A DNA stretch of 64,000 nucleotides from Owenia fusiformis (taxonomy: Eukaryota > Annelida > Polychaeta > Sabellida > Oweniidae). The stretch spans positions 14,635,375 through 14,699,374 of the forward strand of contig CAIIXF020000005.1 in NCBI GenBank assembly GCA_903813345.2, read 5' to 3'. The stretch's first letter is position 1. Every line of letters starts with the position of its first letter. The notes under the pieces were generated by a model that was not told the origin of the DNA, ran no database searches, and was given only the letters and a program-made list of their open reading frames with translations. Shown here piece after piece: positions 13,001 to 28,000 of the stretch. A program made the position numbers and the translations under genes.

Positions 13001-16000
13001 CAAAATTACTTTAAGACATGAAGCATCCTGTATATAAGTGCTTATATAGTACATCATATATCCATAATTCTGCGCACATAATTCTGTGCACATATGATAC
13101 AAATTGTTTTTCTGCAAAAGCTTGAACATTTTGCTTTCATCAACTTTTCAACTGTTTTCATTCCATCTTTTCTAATTTGTTCACATTATAATAACTTTCC
13201 AAAGAAATGAATTCAATCATTAATGAAATAAATTGGTACTTTTCAGTTGACTGTCCTTAACGCTGGTAGGAAATATCTTGGTGTAAATAACTTGCAAGGA
13301 AAGGTAAGTGAATTATTTACTTTCTATGCTGAGATGGTTTATGGGGGTTTGAATTATGGTTTTGTTTTTGTTGGTCTGTTTGCCTTCACTTATATAGATT
13401 TTTACAAATTACCAAGACCCAAGTGGTTTGTATGGGATAAGTATTTAGCTCAAAGGGTCTCAGTTTATCTAAAGGAAAATCAAAAGTTCTTTGTACTGGG
13501 AAATATGTTTTGTTCCCTTGTGCCATATGTGATACTTTATACAGCTGATACTACTGGAAAAAGATTGTGAGTTAGTTATATCTCCAGGTTATGGATTAGG
13601 ATTTATGTTTTGGAGAATGGGGACTTAACTTCACATTATTTGAAAGGAAATTGTAACATAATATAAGACTTCTTTGTTTTTAATAAAAATTTATTTTCAA
13701 ACTCTTAAAGCTAGCTACTATGACTATAATCTACAGTTATATAAAACTTGACTACCTAAATACAGTTGGCTAGATTACAATAAGTCGCGTATGAGTTAAA
13801 TGCAGTTGGCTAAATTACAATGAGCGTGTTAAATGCAGTTGGCTAAATTACAATGAGCGTGTTAAATGCAGTTGGCTTAATTACAATGAGCGTGTCAAAT
13901 GCAGTTGGCTAAATTACAATGAGCGTGTTAAATGCAGTTGGCTAAATTACAATGAGTCAAGTATGAGTTAAATGCAGTTGGCTAAATTACAATAAGTCAA
14001 GTATGAGTTAAATGCAGTTGACTTAATTACAATAAGTCAAGTATGATTTAAATGCAGTTGGCTAAATTACAATGAATCAAGTAAGAGTTAAGTGCAGTTG
14101 GCTAAATTACAATAAGATTTAGTACAAGATAATAGCAGTTGGCTACTTTACAACTCACATACAAGATACATGTATATGCACAGTTGGTTAAGAAAGAATA
14201 AGACAAATACAAGTCATGTGAAGTATGATGAATTTCAAAAAGACATAGAAATGTGACAACAACTTTACTTTTGGCTAGAAACTCGTGTTTGTATCTCGGG
14301 TTTGTATGCAATGAACTTGCTCAGTAAAACTTCCATAATAACTTATTTCTCTGTTAAAACATATATCATAAGTTGATAATATTTACTACAGGCACGAAGA
14401 CATCAAAAACAATGCCTGAATATGATAATCCTTGTTAACATTTAACAATCAAATATTTTAATTTGTCCAAAGTCTTCTGTGATGACAGTGTTACCATTAG
14501 ACATCAGAGCAATGCCTCTTGGCCAGTAGATACCATCATTACTTGTAAGAGTGTGTCCCAGGAACTCTCCAGTTTTGGAGATTTTATGGACACGGTGGTT
14601 GCTCTTGTCAACGATGTGGACATTTTCTTCTTGGTCGATGTGTACACCGCATGGGTATTGTAAAATACAACTGGCAGGGACACCTTCTTGTGTGCTCCCA
14701 TAATGTACCACAGGCAGGCTGTTTGATAAATTGAACCCCATAAGGGCATTGGTGAAGAAGTCGGAAGCATAGACTTTCTTGTTCCTGGCTGTTATATAGT
14801 GAGGGGAGTTGAAGTAAGGGATTCCAGCTGCGTCAGAATGAATCTTCTGATGGAGGACTCCATCCTTGAATACAAGGATGTTGTTAGGGTTACGTGTTGT
14901 AACAAATACTTTGTCGTCATCGGATACGGCTACACCAGTGCAACCTTTGATATGCATAGAATGGAGCACACGACCTGCATCCTTACTCAAGATTAATATC
15001 GACTCGGCACCGCTGTCAGAGACTACCAGATTTCCACTTGAGAAAACTCCAATGTCGCATGGATTCTGGAGTGGGAACATACCTGGGGCATTCCCATTGT
15101 AAACGTACTTGATTTGACCTGAAGGTGTAAAGATTTTCACTTTCTTATTTTCTTGGTCGATTATTGCGATGTTGTTATCGGGGGTTATTGCAACCCCAGT
15201 AGGAAAGCTGTCTGCACGGTCACTTGAAATACGAGAGTTGAACTCAGCCACAAGTTTCTTCTTTGCAGTTTTAGCGAGGAAGTCTTGAGCGAAGACATTG
15301 TCTGTCATGTCACTGATTGGAGTAACTGCCGGTGATGTCAGATTGCTGTGGCTTCCTATTGGCTGTCCTATGACGTCGATTGGGGATGACCTATTACTTT
15401 GGCCATTATGGCTCCCGAAGGGGTGACCAAAAATGTGAAGATTGGTATTTTCCATATTAGAGAGTCCATTCTGATAGTTATCAAGTGGGGAGGTATTTCT
15501 TTGTGTTGCATTTGCATTCATATAAGATGTCGACATTAAAGTATTTGGAATGGGGGTGTTGTCTGGTGGGGTTCCTATGGGTGAGACCCTTGCTGAGGCC
15601 TTCTGGTTTATTGGCTCGGATGGACGTCCAATCATTGATATGTTGAAATTCTCAACAGGTGAGTCATTATATTTACAGCTCAACTCGTGGTTTCCATTGG
15701 TGAGTTTTGTATGGAGACTGAGGAGTCCTTCTGATATGTCATTGTGTTGAGAAGGGGCCTCTATGGTTGAAGTAGATAGTGGCTGTACATAACTAGTGGT
15801 AGCTTTTGTGAATGATGCAGTCAGACGGTCTACGAAACCATTTGGGTGACCATGGGGTTTTGCAGATAAAGGGGAGTTGAGGTCACGCTGACTTGTTGTT
15901 GTGATTGCACCAAATCCATTATATGACATCACACCATTTGATTGTGACATCACAGATGTAATTGCCCCAAGGGGAAATGTGCCAAGTGTGACTGTGGTTA

Positions 16001-19000
16001 GATCCTGGGACTTGGATACTGTTGAGTGTTGCAGTGCAGGACTCCCGACAGAGCTAAATCTAGATCTCCCAATAACAGGAATAGATTTTCCAGAGGTGGT
16101 TTGGTCCCTGGGGACGGCGTCTGAGTTAGATACTGGGCACTTTATATTCAGAATCCCATTTGTCTGTGTAGCCTTGCTCTGGGTGTCATCGATGATTTCT
16201 GTTGTGTCTACCTGTGATGCAGTTTCTTTAGTTTCAGCTGGAGCAGTCAAGGCAAGTTCAGACAATGTCAGTCCAGTGAATGCCTTCAGCACGATCGCTG
16301 CGATTTTATCATCGATGGATATGTTTTCGGGAATATCGGGTCCGGGTATCACAGAATTGCTGATCAGAGTCTCAATTTCATCAAGGAGATTCTTGTGTGA
16401 TGAAAGCATAGAAAGCTTGTTACCATTAGCCATTGTTGTTTTTACATAGTCACTGATACTCAGCATTCTCGACAGGTCAGATTCAGCATCATATTTCACA
16501 TTTTCGACTTCTTTGCGTTTTGCGATATACTGCTCCGTGAGAGTGTCAACTATCTCAGTCATACATCTGTCAATAATCTTGTGTGCTTTATCAGCTTTGT
16601 TCACAATGAAATTAGCCATAGCGTTTTTCTCACTTGGGATATCGTGGAGGGTTGTATCCATATTGGTTACGATTGTGTCGTGATGCTTGATTTTATTGTT
16701 AAGCTTCACCATTGCGTTCATCATGGAGGTTGAGCAGACCTTGTAGGCGTCATCTGTAGTAGATAGATCGTGGTTCTTGTGATCCGCAACCACACAACTC
16801 TTACACGCAACATCCTGGCATGTCACGCAGAACTCTTGGATCTTCTCACCATGTTTGCTGCACACATCGTCATTCTTAGCATCTGATGCTGTATGGATGG
16901 GCTTGTCAGTGTTTAAGATGACCACATGATGACTCTTAGTGAATTTGGTCATGCAGTGCACTGCCGCACATGACTCGCATAAGAAATCACAACATTCAAT
17001 GCACTTCGCAGTCAATGTGAGCCCATTATCACAAACGTGACAAATGTTCACCGATTCCTGATTAGTGGGGATGTTTTCCTCTATGGTTGTCACCAGGGTG
17101 TTGTCGTTGAATTTAACAGCTCCCCCTTGTGGAAGAATTGTTGGAATGCGACAAACTGGGCAGTTAAAGTTGCCATCTTGTGTTGTTTTTGTGGCATGCT
17201 CCGTTATACACCCTAGGCAGAATGTATGGAGACATGGTAGCACCTGAAAAACAAGAGTTACATTTAATCATTTTTGCATTATATACTGTATTTATATATT
17301 TATTGTCACAATTATTTATCAGATCATTTATTTTGATTGCATTTGGAAACTGCTTCCAGAATATTGAAACAACAATGACTAAGGTTATTAACCCTTAAGT
17401 CCAAAAACAATTTAAATTTGAATAAAATGACATTTCTTGTTTTGAGCATTAATGTCATCATTTGAATTGAATTGAATGATTTTAAGTAAATAAACATTCA
17501 GATGCATAAATGTCATCATTGGAAATAAGATTAATCAAATAAAGTAAATCTTATTTCAAACAACTGCAATATACCTTGATATATTTTGTGAACATTTACC
17601 TGTTGCATTTTTGGTCTTTTCAAAAAACACTCACCTTTGTATTATTGAACTCCTCTAGGCATATATTGCAAGCAGCATTGCAGGTCTGTCCAACATCTTT
17701 TCCTGATTCAGTAGACATTTTTGTCATATTTTCCTTGCACAATTTGTATACCTCAAAACAGTCCTCTCTATTCACTTAATTCTTGCTAATTTTCTGGCAG
17801 TAATAATATCAACAGCTGAATTAATTGGCAAAATTGAGTTTGTGTTGAGTTAATGTTTAATCACATTATGGTTAATTTTTGTTTTAGGGTCTTTATATAC
17901 TACAGTACCATTGTTTGGTGTTTTTATTCTGACAAATCTGATTGGTCGATTATGATAGGCTTGTTATTTAACAGTTTTTGTTTCAATGAAGGTGTTGTTT
18001 TTTGTTTGGAAGTGATTACGTTTCCATGGAACTGTTTTTGTTTTTTACTTTTTTGCACCTGGCACTGAAACCAATGTTTGCACATTGGCTTGGTTGTTTA
18101 CTTCAGGACACTAATGTTTTAATTATTGTTATACTGAAATGTCAGTGAGAATCCCAGGGTTAGAATATTTGATTTCAACTTTACTTTTTTACAAATAAAT
18201 TATATTTATTAAATTGTTTCAATATATTCAATTCTCTTGAGTATTTAATTGAATTAATTTAAGTAACTGTTGGTACTTACCAGTATGATAGGCATTAGAA
18301 ACATTAAAGCAGATACCATTTTACTTTGGACCTGGACCATTAGAAACATAGGCTAAGATCATAGAAAAATATCTTAAAAAGATTGCAGAAAGAATTTTAT
18401 ACATGCACTATTATGCCATTTTAATAGTGAAATGTGGAGAGATCATAGCAGGGGCTTTCAACAAACTGTTTTTTCAACATATGGTGATTAGTTCTATCCC
18501 AATGGGTCATTTATTTAAAAGTTATTTCACAATAACAAATTTAAGCTTACGCTGCATCTTAAAATTAAAACCATGCAATTATAAAGAGAACAGAATTCAA
18601 ACAGGATTTAAATTAATCTTTTTACTGTTTCATTTTGAAATCAATTTTTGGGAAGAACTTTAAAATTAAGAGCATATGGCCCTCATTTGAGAAAATCTGA
18701 CCAGTATGACTTTTGCCTTGCCTTGGAAATTTCTAAAGCTGAAAACAATGTCTTGGTCTCAGAATTGTATGAAATCGATGCAAACAAGAATGCATGAACA
18801 TGCCTGTTATGTTTGCATTTCTAGGTTTTTGTGACAGCTGGTTTAGGGGGAATGTCAGGTGCCCAGGCAAAAGCTGCAGTAATTGCTGGATGTATTGGAG
18901 TCATTGCAGAGGTGAGTTTTCAAGATTAACTTAAAAGAGATATTCAATGAATGAGTGAAAATGGTTACCTGATTTCTGAACAAAACTGAAATTCAAAAAA

Positions 19001-22000
19001 TGCATTGAATAAAGACAATCCTCTCTAAATCTCTAAGTTCTAAATACACTTAACAATGTTCCATTTGATGCTATGCAACAAAATTCAAGAAGATTCTCCA
19101 TAATTGAGGAAGCTATTCCAAAATTTGAGAGTTGCATTTTTGGGTCACCCAGTATGTAGCACCAATCTGAGAAAATATACAAATATTTCCCTGCTTGTAA
19201 TTCAGATAAGTCGTGAGGCTATTGAGAAGCGTCACAAGCAAGGCTGGTTAATGGAAATGACAGACAATCTTGACAAATGTGTTGCCAGAATAAAACAAGC
19301 TAAAAAACATGGAACAGTTCTGAGTCTTGGTTACCACGGTAATGTTGTCGATTTATGGTAAGTATGTATAATTATCCCATCGAACGAAGTTCGGAGGGAT
19401 ATAGGCACGTCCATCCATCCGTATGTCCGTACGTCGTCTGTACGTACGTCTGTACGTACCTCCGGGCAATTACTCAAATACCGTTGGCCCGATTTTGTTC
19501 ATATTTTGTATACATATACCCTATGGGGATAGAAGTTCTGCTCGAAAGGCGATTTTCAAAATGGCCACTCATTTAAAAAAGCCGGCCATTTTACAGTAAT
19601 TTAGGTGCAATATGTAAAACTGTAATAGCAATATGTTTTAAATGTAAAAAAATTATATAGGACATTAATAAAGCTAGAAATGTAGATATTAAAGAAGCAC
19701 ATGGCAGCCATCTTGAAAAATGGCGGCCTTTACTCGTTATTTTACGATTTTTGCTGTAACTCAAAAAGTAGTGGATCGATTTTGTTCATATTTGGTATGT
19801 GAATACTATAAGCATGGCACACTGTCTAATGACACTTTTGGTAGAAGGCAGCCATTTTTCAAAATGGCCATCATTTTAACGTATTTTACTATAACTGGAA
19901 AAGTAGTGGAGCGATTTTGTTCATATTTGGTATGTGAATACTATAAGCATGGCACACTGTCTCATGACACTTTTGGTAGAAAGTGGCCATTTTTCTGCCA
20001 TTTTTGCTATATACTTTGTTTGTAAAAATACCAGCCATGGCTGTTCGATGGGATTTGCTACGCTTTGGCATTGCTGTTGTCTAGTTAACATAGTATAGCT
20101 TTCGTGGTATTGATATGAACTGATTAAGTTTTACCTTTTAGTAGCTTCATCTTAGATATGCTTATCTCTTTGACATTATATGTAAACAAATTAACGAACA
20201 ATTAAGCAGATGAATTCGTAATATATTCTTATATCATAATTTGAGTACATGATAATTAAATTCTGTTTTACATATTATAATATTTTATTTACATCATATA
20301 TTCTACAGTTCTGTACTACTCATATGATATAATTATTATGAAAAAGATACATTCGTACATGATACATTCCTTCTCATTGATATTTCATACTATATTGTAT
20401 TTTATTATATTGTATTGTTACAGTATTGCATTGTATTGTATTGTATTTTATTGAATCATATTGAATCTTATCATGTAATTGATATTTCTAGGTTATTTAC
20501 AAGATAGTCAACAAAAGATAAAGTATATACATGTACGTCATATATAAATTATACAACACTTTTTATAAAGCAAGATGATCCATTTGATGAATGTATGATT
20601 TCAGGGAAAAGCTAGCAGATGAATATGACAAAACAGGGGACTTGCTTGTTGATCTTGGCTCAGATCAAACATCTTGTCATAACCCATTCCTAGGGGGCTA
20701 CTACCCCGTACAAGTGACGTATGATGAGGCCAGAGAACTCATGCACAAAGACCCTACACACTTCAAAAACCTAGTGCAAGAAAGGTAAAATATTTATTAT
20801 GTTTTTGTTAATGATTATTATTATGTCACCGCCACAAGTGGCGACATATTGTTATGGTCTCCAACCTTTTTGTATACAGTGTTTAGTGTTCGGAGTTCAG
20901 CGTCTGTAACATATGGCAGGCAGGTGGTGACATTTGCATTTTGCCTTGTTTTAGTTATTTGACTCCAGAAAGAAGTATTAATACTACTATATTAAAGACT
21001 TATTACAAGTTTGTGTAAAATATAAATTACATGTCATTTGTTAATAATGACAAAGAAAGACTTAATGATAGACTTATCTTGTCATTCAAAATGATTTAGC
21101 AAACCCCAAAAATGTCAGGCAAATATTTGGTAACACCTTCCAGCGACTAGTTAACAAAACTGAAGCATACCCTTTTCTTCAGCTAGTTGTCTATCTTCCA
21201 TCTTTCCCTCATACAGGTGTCTCAGCAGATTTTCTTCTCTCTTTTTGCTCATCGCCTTGTACCTTTACTAAGGGCTGCAAAACCTTCAAATGCTAATAAT
21301 TCTTAATAGCTGATATATATATACGAGGGTCGATCATAAAGTTCTCATAATATCTCTCTTATTTCTTGATTTTTCAATATATTCTAATGAAATTTTCACA
21401 GAATGTGCAGCATGGAATGTCTTATTAATTCAGCAAAGAATATTTAGTTTAACAGAAATATTAAATAAGAAATGGTTGCTATAGTAACAGGAAATCAAGG
21501 CAACCGGGGCAAATAAAAATAATTGAGAGAATGAGCTTAATCAACCGTGTTTACATACATAATAAACTCTCATGAGTTACCAAACACATTAAAATGTTGA
21601 CTTGAATATGTCGTAAAGTGCTTTAAGAATTGAATAAATCGATCATGTAAATTGTGTGATGTCATAGGAGGTGCTTTCATGCTCCATTAGATGTGATACC
21701 AGAGTCGAAGACTCAAAGCTAATGATCAGAAATGACTGAGTAAGAGAATGCAATAGATGCAGATCTTCAGAAAAATAAAATTCATACTGATAAAATGTTA
21801 TGTTAAGTTTGTAAGATCCTTTGGTCAGCCTAAACATGATCTAAAACAAATATATTGCTAAGATATCAACAAAATTACACCCTGTGTGTGGTCTGTACTT
21901 GTTTAAAATGAACTAAAGGGGCAAAATCAATTTTCCTCAGGATATTTGACAAAACAGTCATTGGGTCTAACAGTAACTTCTAATGAAGCATAACAATCAT

Positions 22001-25000
22001 CCATTATGAGATCACACAATTCACATGACCATTATAATAGTCCACAACAGTCAAGAGCCCATATTATTTGACAATTTAATGTGTTTGATAGCTTTTTTGA
22101 CGACTTATTATGTGTTTAAACATGGTTAATGGGGGCTATTCTAGCTAGTTTTTTTTATTTGCCCCGGGTGCCTTGATTTCAAGTTACTATGGCAACTATT
22201 TCTTATTTAATGTTTCTGTTATTTTAAATATTATTTGCTTGATCAATAAAGCATTCCATGCTGCACATTCTGTGAAAATTTCATAGGAAAATATTGAAAA
22301 ATAAAGAAATTAGAGAGATATTATGAGAACTTTATGATCAACCCTCGTATATATCAAATATATTATAAATTACTTAACTTTGAATTGTTCGGTGATTTAA
22401 AAAATGTCATTTCCAAGTTGTATATTTATATGGTATAGTTATGACTAAAGGTGTAATGGATAATGACTTGAAGCTTAATCCCGGGCTTAATGTTCTTAAT
22501 CAATCCATTTGATGATAAATCTTTGCAAAATTACATATTCTAATCTTCATGCTGTTTCAAGTCAAAACACATTACTATATAAATGTTCATACCTTTGGGG
22601 AAACCACAAGTATGAACAATGAGATGTTCCCATAGCTTTACTTTCATTACTTACCTCAATCTCGGTAGGCACTCTTGATGCTCTCTTACTATCCTCCTCC
22701 TTTGGCTTCTTGGGAAAAAAAGTTGAACAATTTTTTATATGATAAATTACTTTACTTTGAATTGTTCGGTGATTTAAAAAATGTCATTTCCAAGTTGTAT
22801 ATTTATATGGTATAGTTATGACTAAATAAAGGTGTAATGGATAGTGACTTGAAGCTTAATCCCGAGCTTAATGTTCTTAATCAATCCATTTGATGTTAAA
22901 TCTTTGCAAAATTAGATATTCTAATCTTCACGCTGTTTCAAGTCAAAACACATTACTATCTAAATGCTCATACTTTTGAGGAAACAGGCCCGTAGCCAGA
23001 ATTTTCCAAGGGGGGTTCACTTTCCAAAAATTTCTAGGGGGGGTCACTTTGGCAAATTTGGCAAAAAATCACTCAAAAAATAGTCATGAAAAACTGCATG
23101 ATTTTGAAAGAAATTTTGGCCAAGGGAGAGGTTCTGAAACCCCCCTGGCTATGGGCCTGGAGATGTTCTCATAGCTTTACTTTCATCACTTACATCACTC
23201 TCTTTAGGCTTTCTTGATGCTTCTTTATTATCCTCCTTCTTTGTCAATTTCTTTGCAATTTTATGAGGAATTATTCCAATCCATGGTTGCAGAAGTGTCA
23301 GAATAAATATAGATCCGATTGTGGCCAATAAACAGTTACGTTCAGCAGTGCTCTCATAGGATGGAAGGGAAGGATCGGGTATACAACTTTCAGTATTTAT
23401 CTCCATTGTGTAATTGAATGAGTCATTGGTGAACAGCATTGGCACCTGTTCATGTAACAACTTGCTGATGTGTGGATTTGTATCATTGAAGACCACATTC
23501 AATCCACTACCAACATCGATTGATAATGTTATGTTAGATTCTTGACGTATTGTCTCCAGTGCTTGGTAAACAAGTGAATCCAGCTTGTCTAATAGCTGTA
23601 TAACTCCCACCAGGAGTACCAAAATGATGATTAAGCCCAAAGTGCTCATAACAAAATCATGCACCAAGACACACCAGCTTATTTTCTCTTGCCCCGAGGC
23701 AAACATTTTCAATTTGGGGTACTCATTTATCTTGGTTTTAAGGCATATGTAGTAATAGGAATAAACAATGCCTTGAATGATAATTAGGATGGCTAGAATG
23801 ATTATAAATACATAAAATACAATATTGATACATGTAGCAAGACTTAATTCAATTTGTGTGTCAAATATAGCACTCATTTTACCAATGATAGTAACAAGAG
23901 TATCAATTCCCATAATATTTGGCCTTTCAATGTTACCAAAGACATTAACAGCATTTGTGTAGCCCTTAACATCATTCAAGTCAAATGTCACATTATGTAG
24001 GGTAACACTTGCATTTATCTTTATGTCACTGATATTTTTGACAAGATTGAACTGACTGAACATATTTTCAATTGCTTGTTTCGGAACATCAGAAAGTGTC
24101 TCTAACATCTCAATAGGCAGAGAGATCATCCTTTTCATTGCTTCCTTATAGTCATCTAGTATTGCAGTTTTATTGTCCATCTTGACTTCCTTGATTTTTT
24201 CAACTTGGCAAGATATTGCTTTTGGTATTTTCTTAGCATTGTTTAGTATGTTCTTGATTGGACCATTGATCAGCGACTTTATCATGGCTTTTACCAAGCA
24301 CACTCTGCCAGGATAGACTAATATACCTGGTATTGTCAAAAAAAACCAGCACGCTACGCATTTGATTATTTTGCACATGTTGGATATGGTCAGTTTATTC
24401 TCCTAATGGCTCAGACTCACTTTTTGGACAATTCACACTAGAGCCTGGAACAACATAAATAAAGAGCAATCAATCAACATGTTTCAACATGTTCAATGGG
24501 TGTAATTGGTGTACTGTCACCAAATGATTCTGCAACCTTGGGTTCAGCTGGACAACTTTCACTTTTTGGCATTTACGAGTATGATTTTGCATTTTCCAGT
24601 TTTAACATTTTAAAAGCACCTATGGTATCTTTATTCTTCGTTGGTGAAAGACATAAACTTAATCTATGTTTGAATTTTTGACAGCTGAAGTGGTTAAAGA
24701 CATTAATATTGTATTGTTGAACATCATGTTTATGATTCATGAATAAAGTGTTTTCTGATAAAGTTAACTAAACTGAAGTAGAAGGTGGGAGTGTCAGGGG
24801 GTGGATCTGGGAACCCCAACAAGGGGGGGCAGATTTTTGCCCTGAGAAAAAGCTTGCACGGATAAAAAATTTGGGCCCCTAAAACCGATAAGTGGACTGA
24901 CCCAAATTTTGAAGGTTTGAGGCCCATTTTTCTTCAAAATTTGGCCTATAGTTAAAAAATAAGGCCTTAAAGGCCCAGTAATGACCTAAAGGCCCACTTT

Positions 25001-28000
25001 TTGGAACCTTAAGGCCTTTTTTGGGGCACATTTGTTTTGGGCCCATCCAAGGAGGGGGGCATGAGTGATGCAGAATGTTCAAATTCATTATCAGAATTGA
25101 AAAGAGATTCCACTTTTTAGTGATTTGCAAGATGATTTTTGAAATTGAAGAATTGTAATGAAATGAAGTCAGAATTTTGTCGAAAGTAGGCTTGACATGG
25201 AATAATGAAAGCAAAAAAGTTCTATATACTACGTAGTATTGTAAAACTGTGTCATCTTGCTCTTTATTCATCTATCACTTTACTTACTTTAAACTAAAGT
25301 AATTGATAACGAAAAGGTGAGTATTAATATTTGTCAGTTGCTTGTAGTTTTAAACTTAGGAGGTTTTTACTTACCAAGCCACAGAGTAACTGCCGTATTT
25401 CCAACAGTCTAATATTTAGCTGTTGTGTCCCTATCATTGAATATATGCCTGTGGTCTGTCACGAAACCGAGCGCTATATTACGACAGACCGAAGGTGCCA
25501 AAACTTAAGTACATAACTCATTTGTGGTTACTTATTGACTTCCTAATATTAAAGGAGTGGTATCGATATGGTGAACTTTTTGAACATGTGTTTCTCTTAA
25601 ACCAGTCATCAAAACATTCTGAAAATTTTATACATTGTCAATTTAATTGTCATATTTTGGATGGTAACATTATAATTTGAAATATATATATGTATATATA
25701 TACTTTTCTCTATATTGTTTTAGAAAACACATCAGACACTTCTTTCGTTCTTGGTATCATATGTTCGGAATGAAATGAAACATCTATCCGAACCTCATTG
25801 GAACAAAATGACATAAACACAACGTGTTCAGGTCTCTCAATATTTTAATTGTACAAAGGAAAGTTTGGTTGATTTTAAAACAGTATTTTGTTAATGAAAT
25901 AAAAGGTTTATCTTAATTTTTATATATTTTGGGGGGGGTTTGTTTTAAGTTTTTGCATACTTTTTGTAAAATCAACCAAAATTTCCTTTGTATAGCTATA
26001 ATATTGAGAGATCTAAGAAATGTTGTATATGCTATTTTGTTCCAACAAGGTTCAGAAAGATATTTTATTTCATTCCCAAGAATTGGTAGAAAGGAACAAA
26101 AAACAATTGCACTAAAAAACAAATTTTTTTAACAAAAACAGTATATAAAATATACGTAAATAATTTTTGCATTAAATTGTTGCCAATCAGTCAACATTAC
26201 ATAAAGGACCGTGTTTTTTACAGAATGTTTTCAATAATTGGTTTAAGAGAAAAACATGGATACCTATCCTTTATGGTTCCTCAAGTAAAATACAAGTAGT
26301 ACATCATGTACTCAACATGATTAATTTCTTCTTATCGGTAATGCATAAATTAGCCATATGACTAGAGCATTCACATTGGGTAGTTCTAAGAATAATATAA
26401 TGAAACCAACTGCGTGCTGCCATTTTGAATATAAGTTTCCAAGATGTCAATCACAACAGACGAGTTCAATATTTCCAGTATTGGAGAAAAGACATAAAAT
26501 CTACTAATATAAGTTGTGTATACATGTACCAGTATATTTCAAATCTTTTGAATCTCTTGAAAAGTTATAAGACATATCAAGAGTTATATTATTGTTTCTG
26601 ACACATGTGGCATCATACTCAACAAAACCTTGGCTTGTTATAATACTATAAGTTATTCAATGATTCGAGTGAAATACAGAAAATATTCTTCCCGAGAAGG
26701 TCGTATTTCACGATGCGCTAGCAGAGTGAAATACAGACGTTCAAGGGAAGAATATTTTCTGTATTTCATGAGAAATCATTGAATAACATTTTTATTCCAT
26801 GATTACTCAGATAAAACTCCCCTAAATCAAGTCCATTTCCTTGGCTTGGGACTGGAGAAACAGATCAACCTTCTCACCTCAAAAATATTTTACATCGATA
26901 TTCCTTCAAAATCTTTTCGGCCTTGTTGTTTTGCTTTTATTGTATTATACGATACGTTTGATTTTCTTCAACATTTTTCTTCAATTTCATCAGCTGGAAC
27001 AGTGTAACGAAACATTTTTTCGACTTTCGTCTGCCATATTGGATTTTTACTAGTTCATGAAAACAATGTGCATGCTTCATACTGATTTTTTTATAATTAG
27101 AGATGAGTGTTTTTTATCCTAAAATAATAAATTGTGGTGATCACCGTATCAATTCCTGATATTCAAATCAGATATTTCTAGCAAAATGCAAATATTAGCA
27201 TGCGTTGGTGTAAACAGATTGCCATTGATTTTTTCAGTAATAGTCATATCCTGGATGGAAATCTGGGGCGTTGGGATACTGGACCGTATCCCAACGCTGA
27301 TGTCATTTTCACTCTGTATTCAATGCTAAGTGGAAAGTGCGTGTAAATACAGGATATATTTAAGTCACATGGACCAATCAGATTGCAGGGAATTTCACCA
27401 TCATGGAATAATATAAGTTATTGAATGATTTGAAGTGCAATACAGGATATATTATGCTCTAGAAATTCCGTATTGGAACGAGGCGAAGTCGAGTGCCAGT
27501 ACAGAATATTGAGACAGAATATATCCTGTATTGCACTTCAAATCATTTAATAACGTTTTTATTGTGTGATCCTCTGTATTGCTACTGAGATTGTCCCCTT
27601 CGTACCAATATTTTCTGTATTGCGACGGAGATGATCAACGGGGACAATCTCAATAGCAATACAGATTGGTACAGCATAAGAACTGACCAATCAGAGGGAT
27701 TCATTATACAGATCATACGATAAAGATTGGTACAGCACAAGAAATGACCAATCAGAGGGCTTCATTTTACAGATCATATGATAAATTTAAATATGTGATA
27801 AAACCAGTCATGAACAGGTAGACACAGAAATGCAATATACATGTACAGGTTAGATGACCTCAAAAACAGAACCACTCAAAAATGATATGCAGCGTAATAC
27901 AAAAAATAAAAGTTTCCTATTGTTTTTTTGTGAGTCATTGTTTCTTATTGTCCTTACATAGAAGAATTATAATTGCTGTCAACAGAGAACCAATAGCAAG

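Noticed and set aside
13247-13570. Plus-strand 107-codon frame as an independent small gene
   Set aside because: Only its first 57 nt are coding (UROC1 exon 7, ending at a gtaagt donor); the rest is intron read-through.
15901-16449. Plus-strand 182-codon frame
   Set aside because: It is the antisense of the TRIM-NHL linker; composition mirrors the real frame and no family features appear.
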